Assembly (NCBI GenBank): GCA_021806845.1
Contig: JAKAPV010000001.1
Location: forward strand, 1-33,362
Source: Bacillota bacterium
GTDB taxonomy: Bacteria; Bacillota; Sulfobacillia; JAJZYS01; JAJYTV01
Length of the DNA stretch: 33,362 nucleotides
Direction: 5' to 3'
The translations under genes and the position numbers were made by a program. The notes beneath the pieces were generated by a model. It was not told the origin of the DNA. It saw nothing but the letters and a program-made list of their open reading frames with translations, and did no database searches. Shown one piece after another: positions 8,464-15,337 of this stretch (position 1 is its first letter; each line of letters starts with the position of its first letter).

Positions 8464-8706
8464 GTGATGGAAACGGCGAAGGCAGCATTGACGATCGACG
8501 CGAAGGGGCTCGCGTGCCCGCTGCCGGTGATCCGGGCAAAGAAGGGGATCTCGTCGGTGGAGATCGGAGAGGTCATTGAAGTCGTGTCGACCGATCCCGG
8601 TTCCATGGCGGACTTCCAGGCCTGGGCCCGCTCCACGGGGCACGAACTCGTGAGTGCGCAGCAGGACGGCAGCGTGTACACCTACCTGATCCGACGCACC
8701 AAGTGA
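8464..8706 (+). CDS. tusA: TusA sulfur carrier protein
   Basis: An 80-residue TusA-family sulfurtransferase. The CPxP motif (C18-P-L-P21, inside GLACPLPVIRAKK) provides the cysteine that carries sulfane sulfur as a persulfide. The length is normal for the family. Start is GTG 8464 with AGGAGG at 8451-8456; ATG 8467 directly after is an equally good start. It lies between the lipoate ligase and dsrE, the usual place for sulfur-transfer proteins feeding an sHdr complex. Confidence 0.93.
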   Translation: MMETAKAALTIDAKGLACPLPVIRAKKGISSVEIGEVIEVVSTDPGSMADFQAWARSTGHELVSAQQDGSVYTYLIRRTK

Positions 8707-8721
8707 CGGGAGAGGTGCCAG

Positions 8722-9102
8722 ATGTCCGATGAGGCGAAGAAGTTTCTCTACATCCAGACAACCGGCGTCGAGGCTCCCGAGCGGTCTGCGTCGCCGTTCT
8801 TCCTGGCGACAACCGCCGCACTGATGGACCACGAGTCGACCATGGTGTTCACGATCACCGCGACGAGTCTGCTGAAAAAGGGCGCTGCGGACAACCTGCA
8901 CATCAAGTCGACCGGAGAGAGCCAGAATCTGCGCTTCTTCATCGACCAGGCCCGCGACGCGGGCGTTCGCTTCTTCGTCTGCGCCCCCAGCCTGGACCTC
9001 AACGACTGCACGGTCGACGACCTGATCGAGATCGATGGCGTGGTGGGCGGCACGGCACTGAACGAGATGGCGGCAGAGGCGGATGTCGTCATCACCTTCT
9101 GA
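8722..9102 (+). CDS. DsrE-family sulfur carrier (DsrE3A-like)
   Basis: A 126-residue DsrE/DsrF-like protein. C87 in RFFVCAPSLDL sits where the sulfur-binding cysteine of DsrE-type proteins is found; a second cysteine, C96, follows nine residues on. Such proteins accept persulfide sulfur and pass it to TusA or a downstream acceptor in the cytoplasm. Start is ATG 8722 with a GGGAGAGG-like site. The pairing with tusA is standard in sHdr gene clusters. I did not see a rhodanese gene in the window. Assignment to the DsrE3A subgroup is from context. Confidence 0.85.
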   Translation: MSDEAKKFLYIQTTGVEAPERSASPFFLATTAALMDHESTMVFTITATSLLKKGAADNLHIKSTGESQNLRFFIDQARDAGVRFFVCAPSLDLNDCTVDDLIEIDGVVGGTALNEMAAEADVVITF

Positions 9103-9634
9103 GGGACGCAAGAGCGCGTGGCCTGCCTGGCTGACCGCCCTGCAGCAGATCACCCCCGAAAGCGCCGTGCCCGAGGTGCTGACGGCCCTTGAGCGAGGGC
9201 TTGGCGCAGAAGGACATTGGCTTGCGCGGCTGTCGAACACCGTCGCGCTCTTGCGCCGCTACCTGCCGGATCTCTTCTCCGCGGGCTTCTACATCACGGC
9301 GCGCCCGGGCACCCATCTCTGGCTCGGACCATACCAGGGACCGCCTACGTTTGCCCAGGTGGAGTGGGGGGACGGGGCCGTCGGCTCCGCGGCGAACGAG
9401 CGCGCGGTGCAGATCATCGCGCAGCTCAGGCGCTTCCCCAACTACGTTCCGGCGTACCGGGCGATCCGCTCGGAGATCGCCCTCCCGCTGGTGCGCGACC
9501 GCATGGTCCTGGGTGTCCTGGACGCCACCTCAGAGGCCGAGGCGCGCTTTGGCATCGTCGAGGCGGAGTTCCTTTCGCTCTGCGCCGAGCGCATTGTGCG
9601 CGCCTGGCCGCAAGGCAGCGCAGGCATCCCCTGA
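9083..9634 (+). CDS. GAF-domain protein resembling free methionine-R-sulfoxide reductase but lacking its catalytic cysteines
   Basis: A 183-residue single GAF domain. The fold and several blocks follow the free Met-(R)-sulfoxide reductase family (MsrC/YtsP): SAGFYIT, WLGPYQGPP, GDGAVGSAANE, RSEIALPLVRDRMVLGVLD. The three cysteines of that family are all replaced: the residue in GVCG is A99-V100, the CxRI cysteine region reads PTFAQV, and the IACD segment reads VPAYRA. The only Cys is C167, far from the pocket. It is therefore unlikely to be a reductase and could be a ligand sensor or scaffold. ATG 9083 overlaps the end of dsrE by 20 bases, and I see no in-frame start after the dsrE stop, so it belongs to the same operon. 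Confidence 0.75.
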   Translation: MSSSPSEGRKSAWPAWLTALQQITPESAVPEVLTALERGLGAEGHWLARLSNTVALLRRYLPDLFSAGFYITARPGTHLWLGPYQGPPTFAQVEWGDGAVGSAANERAVQIIAQLRRFPNYVPAYRAIRSEIALPLVRDRMVLGVLDATSEAEARFGIVEAEFLSLCAERIVRAWPQGSAGIP

Positions 9635-9727
9635 CGACCTGCGCCACGCAGCAGACAGGCGACGAGGATGGCGGACCTCCGGCCGGGCCGCAATACCGGA
9701 TACCAGGGTTCTGCGGGACAGGGCCGG

Positions 9728-11035
9728 CTATCCGCGCACGTGCCCCGCGCCGCGGACGACGTACTTGTAGCTCGTCAATTCCCGCAGTCCCATCGGGCCG
9801 CGCGCATGCAGCTTCTGTGTGGAAATGCCGATCTCGACCCCAAGCCCGAACTCGTAGCCGTCGGTGAAGCGGGTCGAGGCGTTGTGGTAGACGGCGGCTG
9901 CGTCCACCTCTGAGAGGAAGACCTCGGCTGCGCTCACGTCCTCCGTCACGATGGCCTCGGAGTGGCGGGTGCCGTACCGCGCGATGTGCGCCAGAGCGGC
10001 ATCGAGGCCTTGCACCACGCGCACCGCGAGGATGAGTCCCAGATACTCCGTGTCCCAGTCTTCCTGCGTTGCCGCACGGACGCGGGGCTGGTCCTCGCCG
10101 CCCAGGATCGCGAGCGCCTGCGGGCAGGCCCGCAGCTGCACGCCGCGCGCCGAAAGGTCCGCAGCGAGGCTCGGCAGCCACTGCTGGGCAACGTCCTCGT
10201 GCACGAGCAGCGTCTCGATCGCATTGCAGACGGACGGGCGCTGCGTCTTCGCGTTGACGACGATCTTCCCTGCCATGTCGAGATCCGCCGCGCGGTCGAC
10301 ATAGACGTGGCAGTTGCCCACGCCCGTCTCGATCACCGGCACCAGAGAACGCTCGCCCACGTGGGAGATGAGGCCGGCGCCGCCCCGAGGGATGGCCAAG
10401 TCTACGAGGCCCTTTGCGCGGATCATCAGGTCGACGGTTTGTCGCTCGACCTTCTCGATGAACTGGACGGCCCCGGATGGCGCACCGACCGCCTCGAGGC
10501 CCGTGTGGATGGCCGCGACCAGTGCCGCGTTCGAGCGCAGCGCCTCGCTCCCGCCGCGCAGCACGGCTGCGTTGCCCGTCTTCAGGGTGATCGCGGCGGC
10601 ATCTACGGTGACGTTCGGCCGCGACTCGTAGACGATGGCGACCACGCCAATCGGCACGCGCAGCTTCTCGATGCGCAGTCCGTCGGGGCGCACCGCATAT
10701 TCGAGAAGCTCGCCGATGGGATCAGGGAGGGCGGCGACGGCCTCGAGGCCCTCCTGCATCTGACGGATGCGCTCCTCGCTGAGCACGAGGCGGTCTAGCC
10801 GCGCGTCGTCCATGCCTTCGCGCCTGGCTGCGTCGACGTCTTCGCCGTTCGCTTTCAGGATCGCCGCACGCCGCTGCCACAAGGCCTCGGAGATCGCGCG
10901 CAGAGCAGCATTCTTCTCGGCGGTCGACAGTCTGCCAAGGGGTCCGAGCGCCCCTCGTGCCGCGCGCAGCCGCTGCGTCACATACGCTTCAAGTCCGCGG
11001 TCCCGCGATCCCGACTCCAGCATCGACGGCTGCAT
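9728..11035 (-). CDS. proA: Gamma-glutamyl phosphate reductase
   Basis: A 435-residue ProA, which reduces gamma-glutamyl phosphate to glutamate-5-semialdehyde with NADPH, the second step of proline synthesis. The catalytic C270 sits in TQRPSVCNAIETLL, and other family blocks are present (VYESRPNVTVDA, LRGGSEA, GPMGLRELTSYKY). The start (ATG 11035) lies inside the end of proB, overlapping by 47 bases, with AAGGGGG about nine bases upstream. The next in-frame ATG (11023) is an alternative. It forms a two-gene operon with proB. The C-terminal end faces the sulfur operon convergently, with 93 bases between and no clear terminator. Confidence 0.95.
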   Translation of the reverse strand: MQPSMLESGSRDRGLEAYVTQRLRAARGALGPLGRLSTAEKNAALRAISEALWQRRAAILKANGEDVDAARREGMDDARLDRLVLSEERIRQMQEGLEAVAALPDPIGELLEYAVRPDGLRIEKLRVPIGVVAIVYESRPNVTVDAAAITLKTGNAAVLRGGSEALRSNAALVAAIHTGLEAVGAPSGAVQFIEKVERQTVDLMIRAKGLVDLAIPRGGAGLISHVGERSLVPVIETGVGNCHVYVDRAADLDMAGKIVVNAKTQRPSVCNAIETLLVHEDVAQQWLPSLAADLSARGVQLRACPQALAILGGEDQPRVRAATQEDWDTEYLGLILAVRVVQGLDAALAHIARYGTRHSEAIVTEDVSAAEVFLSEVDAAAVYHNASTRFTDGYEFGLGVEIGISTQKLHARGPMGLRELTSYKYVVRGAGHVRG

Positions 11036-12137
11036 CGAGCTCTACCCCCTTCAAGGCGGACATCTCTCTGTGGTGCACCACTCGGAACTCCCGCGCGTGC
11101 CCGCCGGACGAACGGTGTTGCAGCCGGGCCTGCAAGTCCCATGAGGAGCAGTTGACGATCCCCTTGCCGATCACGCGCCCCGAAGGCGCGGCGAGCTCGA
11201 CGACGTCACCCGCCCGGAAGACGCCGGACACCTCAGTGATGCCCGGCAGGAGGAGGCTTGCGGACCGTCCGAGGACGGCAGCCACCGCCCCGTCGTCCAG
11301 CGTGAGCCTGCCGCCGGCGCGCTTCGCGTGCAGCATCCAGAGCTTCTTGCGCGGCAGGGGGTCCCGGCGTGCGTGGAAAGTGGTGCCGAGGAGCTCCCCG
11401 GCGACGACGCGGCAGAGGACGGAGGACTCGTTCGACGACACGATCACCGTGTCGATTCCGGCGTCCATCGCGATGCGCGCGGCCTCGAGCTTGGTGCTCA
11501 TTCCCCCGGTGCCGATCCGCGAACCAGGGCTGCCGGCCATCCGGGTGAGGGACTCGGTGACGCTGTAGACGTCCTGGATCCTCCGCGCCGTGGGTACGAC
11601 GCGCGGGTCTGCGTCATAGAAGCCGTCGGTGTCGGTGAGCAGAACGAGAAGGTTTGCGTCCGCCACCATGGCGACGAGTCCAGCCAGGGTGTCGTTGTCG
11701 CCGAACTTGAGCTCGTCGACGGCGACCGTGTCGTTCTCATTGACGATCGGGAGGAGTCCGTGGCGCAGGAGGGTGCTCAAGGTGTTGCGCACATGGACGT
11801 AGCGGCGCCGGTCATCGAGATCACCGCGCACGAGCAGGAGCTGCGCCACCTCGATGCCGTGCGGCCCGAAGAGTTCGCGATAGGCGTCGATCAAGAGGCT
11901 CTGCCCGACAGCGGCGGCAGATTGCCTCTCGCGCAGGGTAACCTCTCCCGGGCGCCAGCCGAGCCGGCCAAGACCTGCGGCGACCGCGCCGGAAGAGACC
12001 AGGATAACCTCCGCACCGCCGCCGCGCAGCAAGGAGATCTGCGCTGCGAGCGACGCCATGCGCTCCGGGGAGAGGAGTCCGTTCGATCCCGTGAGGCTGC
12101 TCGAGCCAACCTTCACCACTACCCGACGCGCACCCAC
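10989..12137 (-). CDS. proB: Glutamate 5-kinase with PUA domain
   Basis: A ProB of about 382 residues that phosphorylates glutamate with ATP at the first step of proline synthesis. The N-terminal amino-acid kinase domain has VVVKVGSSSLT, ILVSSGAVAAG, IVNENDTVAVDELKFGDND and GTGGMSTKLEAA. A C-terminal PUA domain follows (about the last 100 residues). I place the start at GTG 12137: a GGAGGGG site lies six bases upstream of it, while the upstream in-frame ATG (12176) has no ribosome binding site and lies only about five bases from the predicted transcription start. The 3' end overlaps proA, as is normal for proBA. Confidence 0.92.
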   Translation of the reverse strand: MGARRVVVKVGSSSLTGSNGLLSPERMASLAAQISLLRGGGAEVILVSSGAVAAGLGRLGWRPGEVTLRERQSAAAVGQSLLIDAYRELFGPHGIEVAQLLLVRGDLDDRRRYVHVRNTLSTLLRHGLLPIVNENDTVAVDELKFGDNDTLAGLVAMVADANLLVLLTDTDGFYDADPRVVPTARRIQDVYSVTESLTRMAGSPGSRIGTGGMSTKLEAARIAMDAGIDTVIVSSNESSVLCRVVAGELLGTTFHARRDPLPRKKLWMLHAKRAGGRLTLDDGAVAAVLGRSASLLLPGITEVSGVFRAGDVVELAAPSGRVIGKGIVNCSSWDLQARLQHRSSGGHAREFRVVHHREMSALKGVELDAAVDAGVGIAGPRT

Positions 12138-12187
12138 CACGAGCCCCTCCGATCGGCGCATGCAACTCTGATGCATATCAATTCATA

Positions 12188-12217
12188 CTTATACCCTACA
12201 TGACGGGGTGGCGTCAA
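12188..12217 (-). promoter_or_regulatory. Sigma-A promoter for proBA
   Basis: On the minus strand a -35 box TTGACG (12212-12217) and a -10 box TATAAG (12188-12193) are separated by 18 bases. Transcription would begin near 12181, leaving a leader of about 45 bases before GTG 12137. No T-box or leader attenuator fits in that length. Confidence 0.65.
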
Positions 12218-12470
12218 TCGCTGGCTGCCTTGCGGTTGGGACGTGAGAGCACTAGCGGCTGGCCTGCCGATGCGCTGCGGGACGCAAGTTTATGCGCTTG
12301 TGCGCATGCTGATGGGCGCAAGGCGTCCGGCTCGGGTGCCGCCGCATTCCGCGAAGGTCAGGCGGGGGTCGATGCAGAACTGTTCTGCCAAGACCGTACG
12401 CGTGTTCGAAATTCCCAAGTGGCCGCTTTGGCGGCTTTCTGAGATTCGCAGGGACGGGAAGGCGACCCGA
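12218..12470. other. Intergenic region between proB promoter and BNR gene
   Basis: Together with the proB leader this makes a gene-free stretch of about 330 bases. It holds a short perfect hairpin ATGCGC-TTGT-GCGCAT (12292-12307) and another, GCCGC-TTTG-GCGGC followed by TTTCT (12422-12440), just upstream of the BNR fragment. The second is terminator-like but short. Reading frames that cross the region show no recognisable protein. No confident promoter for the + strand gene was found. Confidence 0.4.
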
Positions 12471-12893
12471 GTGGCGCAGACGCTCCTGATGGTGGGAACG
12501 GCCAAGGGCCTGTTCCTTTTTTCTTCGGATAACCGCAGATCGTGGCGGGCGAGCGGTCCGCATTTTCCGGAGACGCCGGTCTACACGGCGGTCTTCGACC
12601 CTCGCACAGGGACGCTACTCGCCGGCGTCAACTCTGAGTTCTACGGACCTTCGATCCGGCGCTCGCGGGACCTCGGCGAGACATGGGACGCGGGCGGCTC
12701 CGGACTGCAGTACGGGGCCGACGACCCGGAGAAGGTCAGCCGTGTCTGGTCGATCTTCCCGGGCGGCACCGGCGAACCGAACGTCATTTACGCGGGGGTC
12801 GAGGCGAGCGGCCTCTTCCGCTCGGACGATGGCGGCGACACCTGGTCGGAGATCGCTTCGCTGCGCGCGCACCCGACCCACGACCTCTGGGGG
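12471..12893 (+). pseudogene. BNR/VPS10-repeat glycosidase-like gene, 5' fragment interrupted by an IS607 element
   Basis: The first ~141 codons of a BNR-repeat beta-propeller protein (photosystem-stability-factor or exo-alpha-sialidase-like fold). It starts at GTG 12471 (MVGTAKGLFLFSSDNRRSW follows) with GGGAAGG upstream. Asp-box-like repeats are visible: SDNRRSWRAS, SRDLGETWDA and SDDGGDTWSE. The frame ends after HPTHDLWG, where the inserted element supplies a TAG. Intact members of this family continue from this point with a conserved stretch of the form GPGxGGxCLHTIxxDP. That stretch is found at 15255, on the other side of the element. The function of the family is not established; it is unlikely to be active here. 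Confidence 0.8.
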
Positions 12894-12924
12894 TAGGAAC
12901 TGCGTGAAAATATCTAGATGATTC

Positions 12925-12953
12925 TTGAAACATATGGAGATTTGATCTATGAT
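12925..12953 (+). promoter_or_regulatory. Promoter of tnpA inside the IS607 left end
   Basis: TTGAAA (12925-12930), a 17-base spacer and TATGAT (12948-12953) form a good sigma-A promoter in an AT-rich patch of an otherwise GC-rich region. The expected transcription start is at about 12960, the A of the tnpA ATG, so the message may be leaderless. Confidence 0.6.
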
Positions 12954-12959
12954 ATAAGC

Positions 12960-13604
12960 ATGCTGGTAAGTATCAAGGAAGCCGCCAGAGAACTGGGCGT
13001 ATGGCCGGAGACATTGCGTCGCTGGGAAGCCGAGGGGAAGATCGAGCCGCCGATGCGCACCCCCGGAGGGAGAAGGCGCTACGATCTCGCCAAGCTGCGC
13101 GGGCTTGCGCCGCACAAGGCGCCCTCGGCGCGCCAGACCCTGCTCTACGCGCGTGTCTCAAGCCACGACCAGAAGGAGGACCTCGTGCGCCAGGTGGCGC
13201 TGCTCGAGTCCTTCAGCGCTGCGAACGGCTGGACCTACGAAGTGCTGCAGGACCTGGGTTCCGGCCTCAACTACCACAAGAAGGGCCTTCGCCTCTTGAT
13301 CAAGCGCATCTGCAGCGGCGAAGTCGGGCGCTTGGTGATTACGCACAAGGACCGCCTGCTGCGCCTGGGCTCCGAACTCGTCTTCTCGCTCTGCGAACAG
13401 TTCGGAACGGAGGTCGTGATCGTCAACGCCTCGGAAGAAGCGAGTTTTGAAGAAGAACTCCTGGAGGACGTCCTGGAGATGATCACCGTGTTCTCCGCAC
13501 GACTTTATGGCAGCCGCAGCCACAAGAACAAGCAGCTACTCGACGCCCTGAAGGCGGCGGCAAACGTGGTGGCAGGTGGGCCTCCACTGGAGGCTCACCC
13601 GTGA
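12960..13604 (+). CDS. tnpA: IS607-family serine recombinase (TnpA)
   Basis: A 214-residue transposase. The N-terminal MerR-like helix-turn-helix (residues 1-45: SIKEAARELGVWPETLRRWEAEGKI, then TPGGRRRY) precedes a serine-resolvase catalytic domain, the reversed order typical of IS607. The nucleophile is S67 in YARVSSHDQ; conserved partners include R and D residues in GEVGRLVITHKDRLLRLG, and the C-terminal SRSHKNK motif. It looks intact. ATG 12960 begins exactly at the HTH domain; an upstream in-frame codon at 12918 falls inside the promoter. The end overlaps the GTG of tnpB (GTGA). Confidence 0.93.
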   Translation: MLVSIKEAARELGVWPETLRRWEAEGKIEPPMRTPGGRRRYDLAKLRGLAPHKAPSARQTLLYARVSSHDQKEDLVRQVALLESFSAANGWTYEVLQDLGSGLNYHKKGLRLLIKRICSGEVGRLVITHKDRLLRLGSELVFSLCEQFGTEVVIVNASEEASFEEELLEDVLEMITVFSARLYGSRSHKNKQLLDALKAAANVVAGGPPLEAHP

Positions 13605-15127
13605 AGCGAACAGCGAAGTATGCGACCCTTCCCCTCAACCGGGGCAAGCGCAACATGCTGCGCTCTCTGATTGACGCCTTCGCGAACCTGAAGGACCTGG
13701 CGCTGCGCACGCTCTCAAGAACCAGGCAGTGGCACTATCTCGACGGTCGCTGGCAGGTCTTGCGCGACGTGATGAAGCCGCGTTACGCAAAAGGTGTGCC
13801 CGTCCACCTGCAGGACCAGGCCATCAAGGACGCCGTTCTCACCATGCGTCGCTGGATCGAGTCGGTCATCGCACTCACCCATCTGAAGAAGCGGATCTTC
13901 GTACGCTTCGAGAAGCAGCAGCGGCACTACGCATTCTGGCTCCTGCGCAGATACGGGCGGATCGGCGCCGTGCTGCGGGGCGAGGCGCCCGTGCCCAAGT
14001 TCGAGATTGCGGCGAGGGAGCGCAAGGAGGTCGTGCGCTTCCTGCACCGGATCCTGCGGCACGCACTGGGCAGGGCGCCGCGCATGAATGTGCGTCGGAG
14101 CGTGGCGCTCGACACCTCGCTCTATAGGGTGTTCGAGCACAGAGGGCGCGTGTATGTGGCCATCGCGTCTTCCGTTCGTGGCGAACGCCTTGTGCTGCCG
14201 CTGCGCGGCCAGGGGCGAATCTCGGGAGACATCCGCGTGGTGTTCGACATGGGCCGCAGGACCGGGTTCGTGCATATGGCCTACAACGTGCGGGTGCCCG
14301 TCCAGCCTGCGACCGGCGCAGCGGTCGGCCTCGACGCCGGCGTGACGGAGGTGCTGGCTGCGTCGAGCGGAGAGAAGTACGGCCACGGCTACGGCGTCCT
14401 GCTCGATCGGCTGTCGCAGGAGACGACGGAGACCGGCAAGGCGCGCAACAAGCTCTCCCAGATCGCGAACAGGGCCGAGGAGAGGGGGCGCAAAGCGCGG
14501 GCTGCCGGTGGCAGCCCAGGAGATGCGAAGAAAGCCTCGCGCATCCGGCGCCAGAACCTTGGCAGCAGGAAGCTCAACGTGAAGCGCGCACGCGGCGAGG
14601 CGGCGGTGAAGACGATGGTGGGTCAGGCGGTGCGCGCGGCGCTCAAGGACCGTCCGTCCGTGGTGGCCGTCGAGGACCTTTCTCACTTGCGGGGACGCAC
14701 CAAGAGCAGAAGGCTCTCGCGCGTCGTTTCGCGCTGGGCGCGCTCAGTATTGCGCGAGAGGCTAGAGTTCCGTGCCGAGGCGGGACGTTCCCGCCTGGAA
14801 ACGGTCAACGCCGCGTACACAAGCCAGGCCTGCCCCAATCCGGCGTGCGGCTTCGTCCACAAAGACAACCGACACGGGGACAGGTTTCACTGCCTGCACT
14901 GCGGGTGGGATGGTGACGCGGACGTTGTCGCCGGAATGAACCTCCTCGCCAGGGTGGCCGATCCCGAGATTCATCTTTGGACACCCAAGGAGCGGGTGAA
15001 GGCCATCCTGGAAGCGAGGTTCCGTCGCCGGAAGGAGACCGGGAACCTGGTTCGCCCTGTGGACCAGGGAAACGGCACACCGCTCCCGGCCGGGCTCCAG
15101 AGCAGCCATGCGGGTACAGCTGTCTGA
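13601..15127 (+). CDS. tnpB: TnpB RNA-guided nuclease (IS607-associated OrfB)
   Basis: A 508-residue TnpB, longer than the usual 370-450. The RuvC-like catalytic residues appear complete: D245 (VGLDAGVTEVLA), E358 (VAVEDLSHL) and D441 (DGDADVVAGMNLL). The zinc ribbon is present as C411, C416, C431 and C434. TnpB proteins use an RNA from the element's right end to cut the DNA of empty donor sites, which helps the element to be kept. The N-terminal ~240 residues form the recognition and wedge part and are Arg/Lys-rich. The start is GTG 13601, overlapping the tnpA stop. No frameshift was seen, so it is probably functional. Confidence 0.9.
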   Translation: MKRTAKYATLPLNRGKRNMLRSLIDAFANLKDLALRTLSRTRQWHYLDGRWQVLRDVMKPRYAKGVPVHLQDQAIKDAVLTMRRWIESVIALTHLKKRIFVRFEKQQRHYAFWLLRRYGRIGAVLRGEAPVPKFEIAARERKEVVRFLHRILRHALGRAPRMNVRRSVALDTSLYRVFEHRGRVYVAIASSVRGERLVLPLRGQGRISGDIRVVFDMGRRTGFVHMAYNVRVPVQPATGAAVGLDAGVTEVLAASSGEKYGHGYGVLLDRLSQETTETGKARNKLSQIANRAEERGRKARAAGGSPGDAKKASRIRRQNLGSRKLNVKRARGEAAVKTMVGQAVRAALKDRPSVVAVEDLSHLRGRTKSRRLSRVVSRWARSVLRERLEFRAEAGRSRLETVNAAYTSQACPNPACGFVHKDNRHGDRFHCLHCGWDGDADVVAGMNLLARVADPEIHLWTPKERVKAILEARFRRRKETGNLVRPVDQGNGTPLPAGLQSSHAGTAV

Positions 15128-15256
15128 CGGTTGCGCCTGAATGGTCCCGCCATGGCCCTGTGGCTTCGGATGCCACAGGAAACACCACGACGGGCGGAGT
15201 GCGAACAATCAGCGAAAGACTTTGGTATCCATGAATATCTAAGTCTTTCAGAGCGG
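15128..15256 (+). ncRNA. Right end of the IS607 element, candidate omega (re)RNA scaffold
   Basis: The 129 bases between the tnpB stop and the element's edge contain two perfect stem-loops. The first is CCTGTGGC/GCCACAGG with a TTCGGAT loop (15157-15179). The second is GAAAGACTT/AAGTCTTTC (15214-15222 with 15241-15249) around an 18-base loop and ends seven bases from the edge. TnpB-associated RNAs end at the right edge and use the adjoining flank as guide, so the guide here would begin at about 15257 (CCCGGGCAACGG). The 5' boundary is unknown and probably lies within tnpB. Confidence 0.55.
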
Positions 15257-15319
15257 CCCGGGCAACGGAGGCAAATGCCTGCACACGATCGCCGTCGACC
15301 CGTTCGACCAGGAGCGCTC
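15257..15319 (+). pseudogene. BNR gene, small internal remnant to the right of the IS607 element
   Basis: About 21 codons in the frame of the 5' fragment read PGNGGKCLHTIAVDPFDQER, the conserved continuation expected after HPTHDLWG. After DQER the family normally continues with more BNR repeats. Here the sequence passes directly into AAGGAGG and the TTG start of eamA. The rest of the gene is therefore missing, which indicates a deletion joined to the eamA leader. Confidence 0.75.
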
Positions 15320-15337
15320 GAAGGAGGAACCCCCCCC

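Larger units (their letters stand above)
12893..15256 (+). mobile_element. IS607-family insertion sequence (tnpA serine recombinase plus tnpB)
   Basis: A 2364-bp element with a serine-recombinase tnpA, an overlapping tnpB and no terminal inverted repeats of the DDE type. The boundaries come from rebuilding the host gene. The left flank ends CTCTGG-GG and the right flank resumes GG-CCCGGGC; sharing one GG gives codons TGG-GGC-CCG-GGC and restores the BNR reading frame. A GG core and no target duplication match IS607 behaviour. The 8-mer AATATCTA occurs 16 bases from the left end (12909-12916) and 15 bases from the right end (15234-15241), possibly recombinase sites. Because of the shared GG, the exact edges could shift by two bases. 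Confidence 0.85.

Noticed and set aside
12243..12470. Extended N terminus for the BNR fragment
   Set aside because: The upstream residues (MRALAAGL...) match nothing known, whereas GTG 12471 gives the normal family start MVGTAKGLF within a few residues.
15131..15337. N-terminal extension of the EamA permease
   Set aside because: The extension crosses the insertion sequence end and the BNR remnant; the TTG at 15338 with AAGGAGG is the family-like start.
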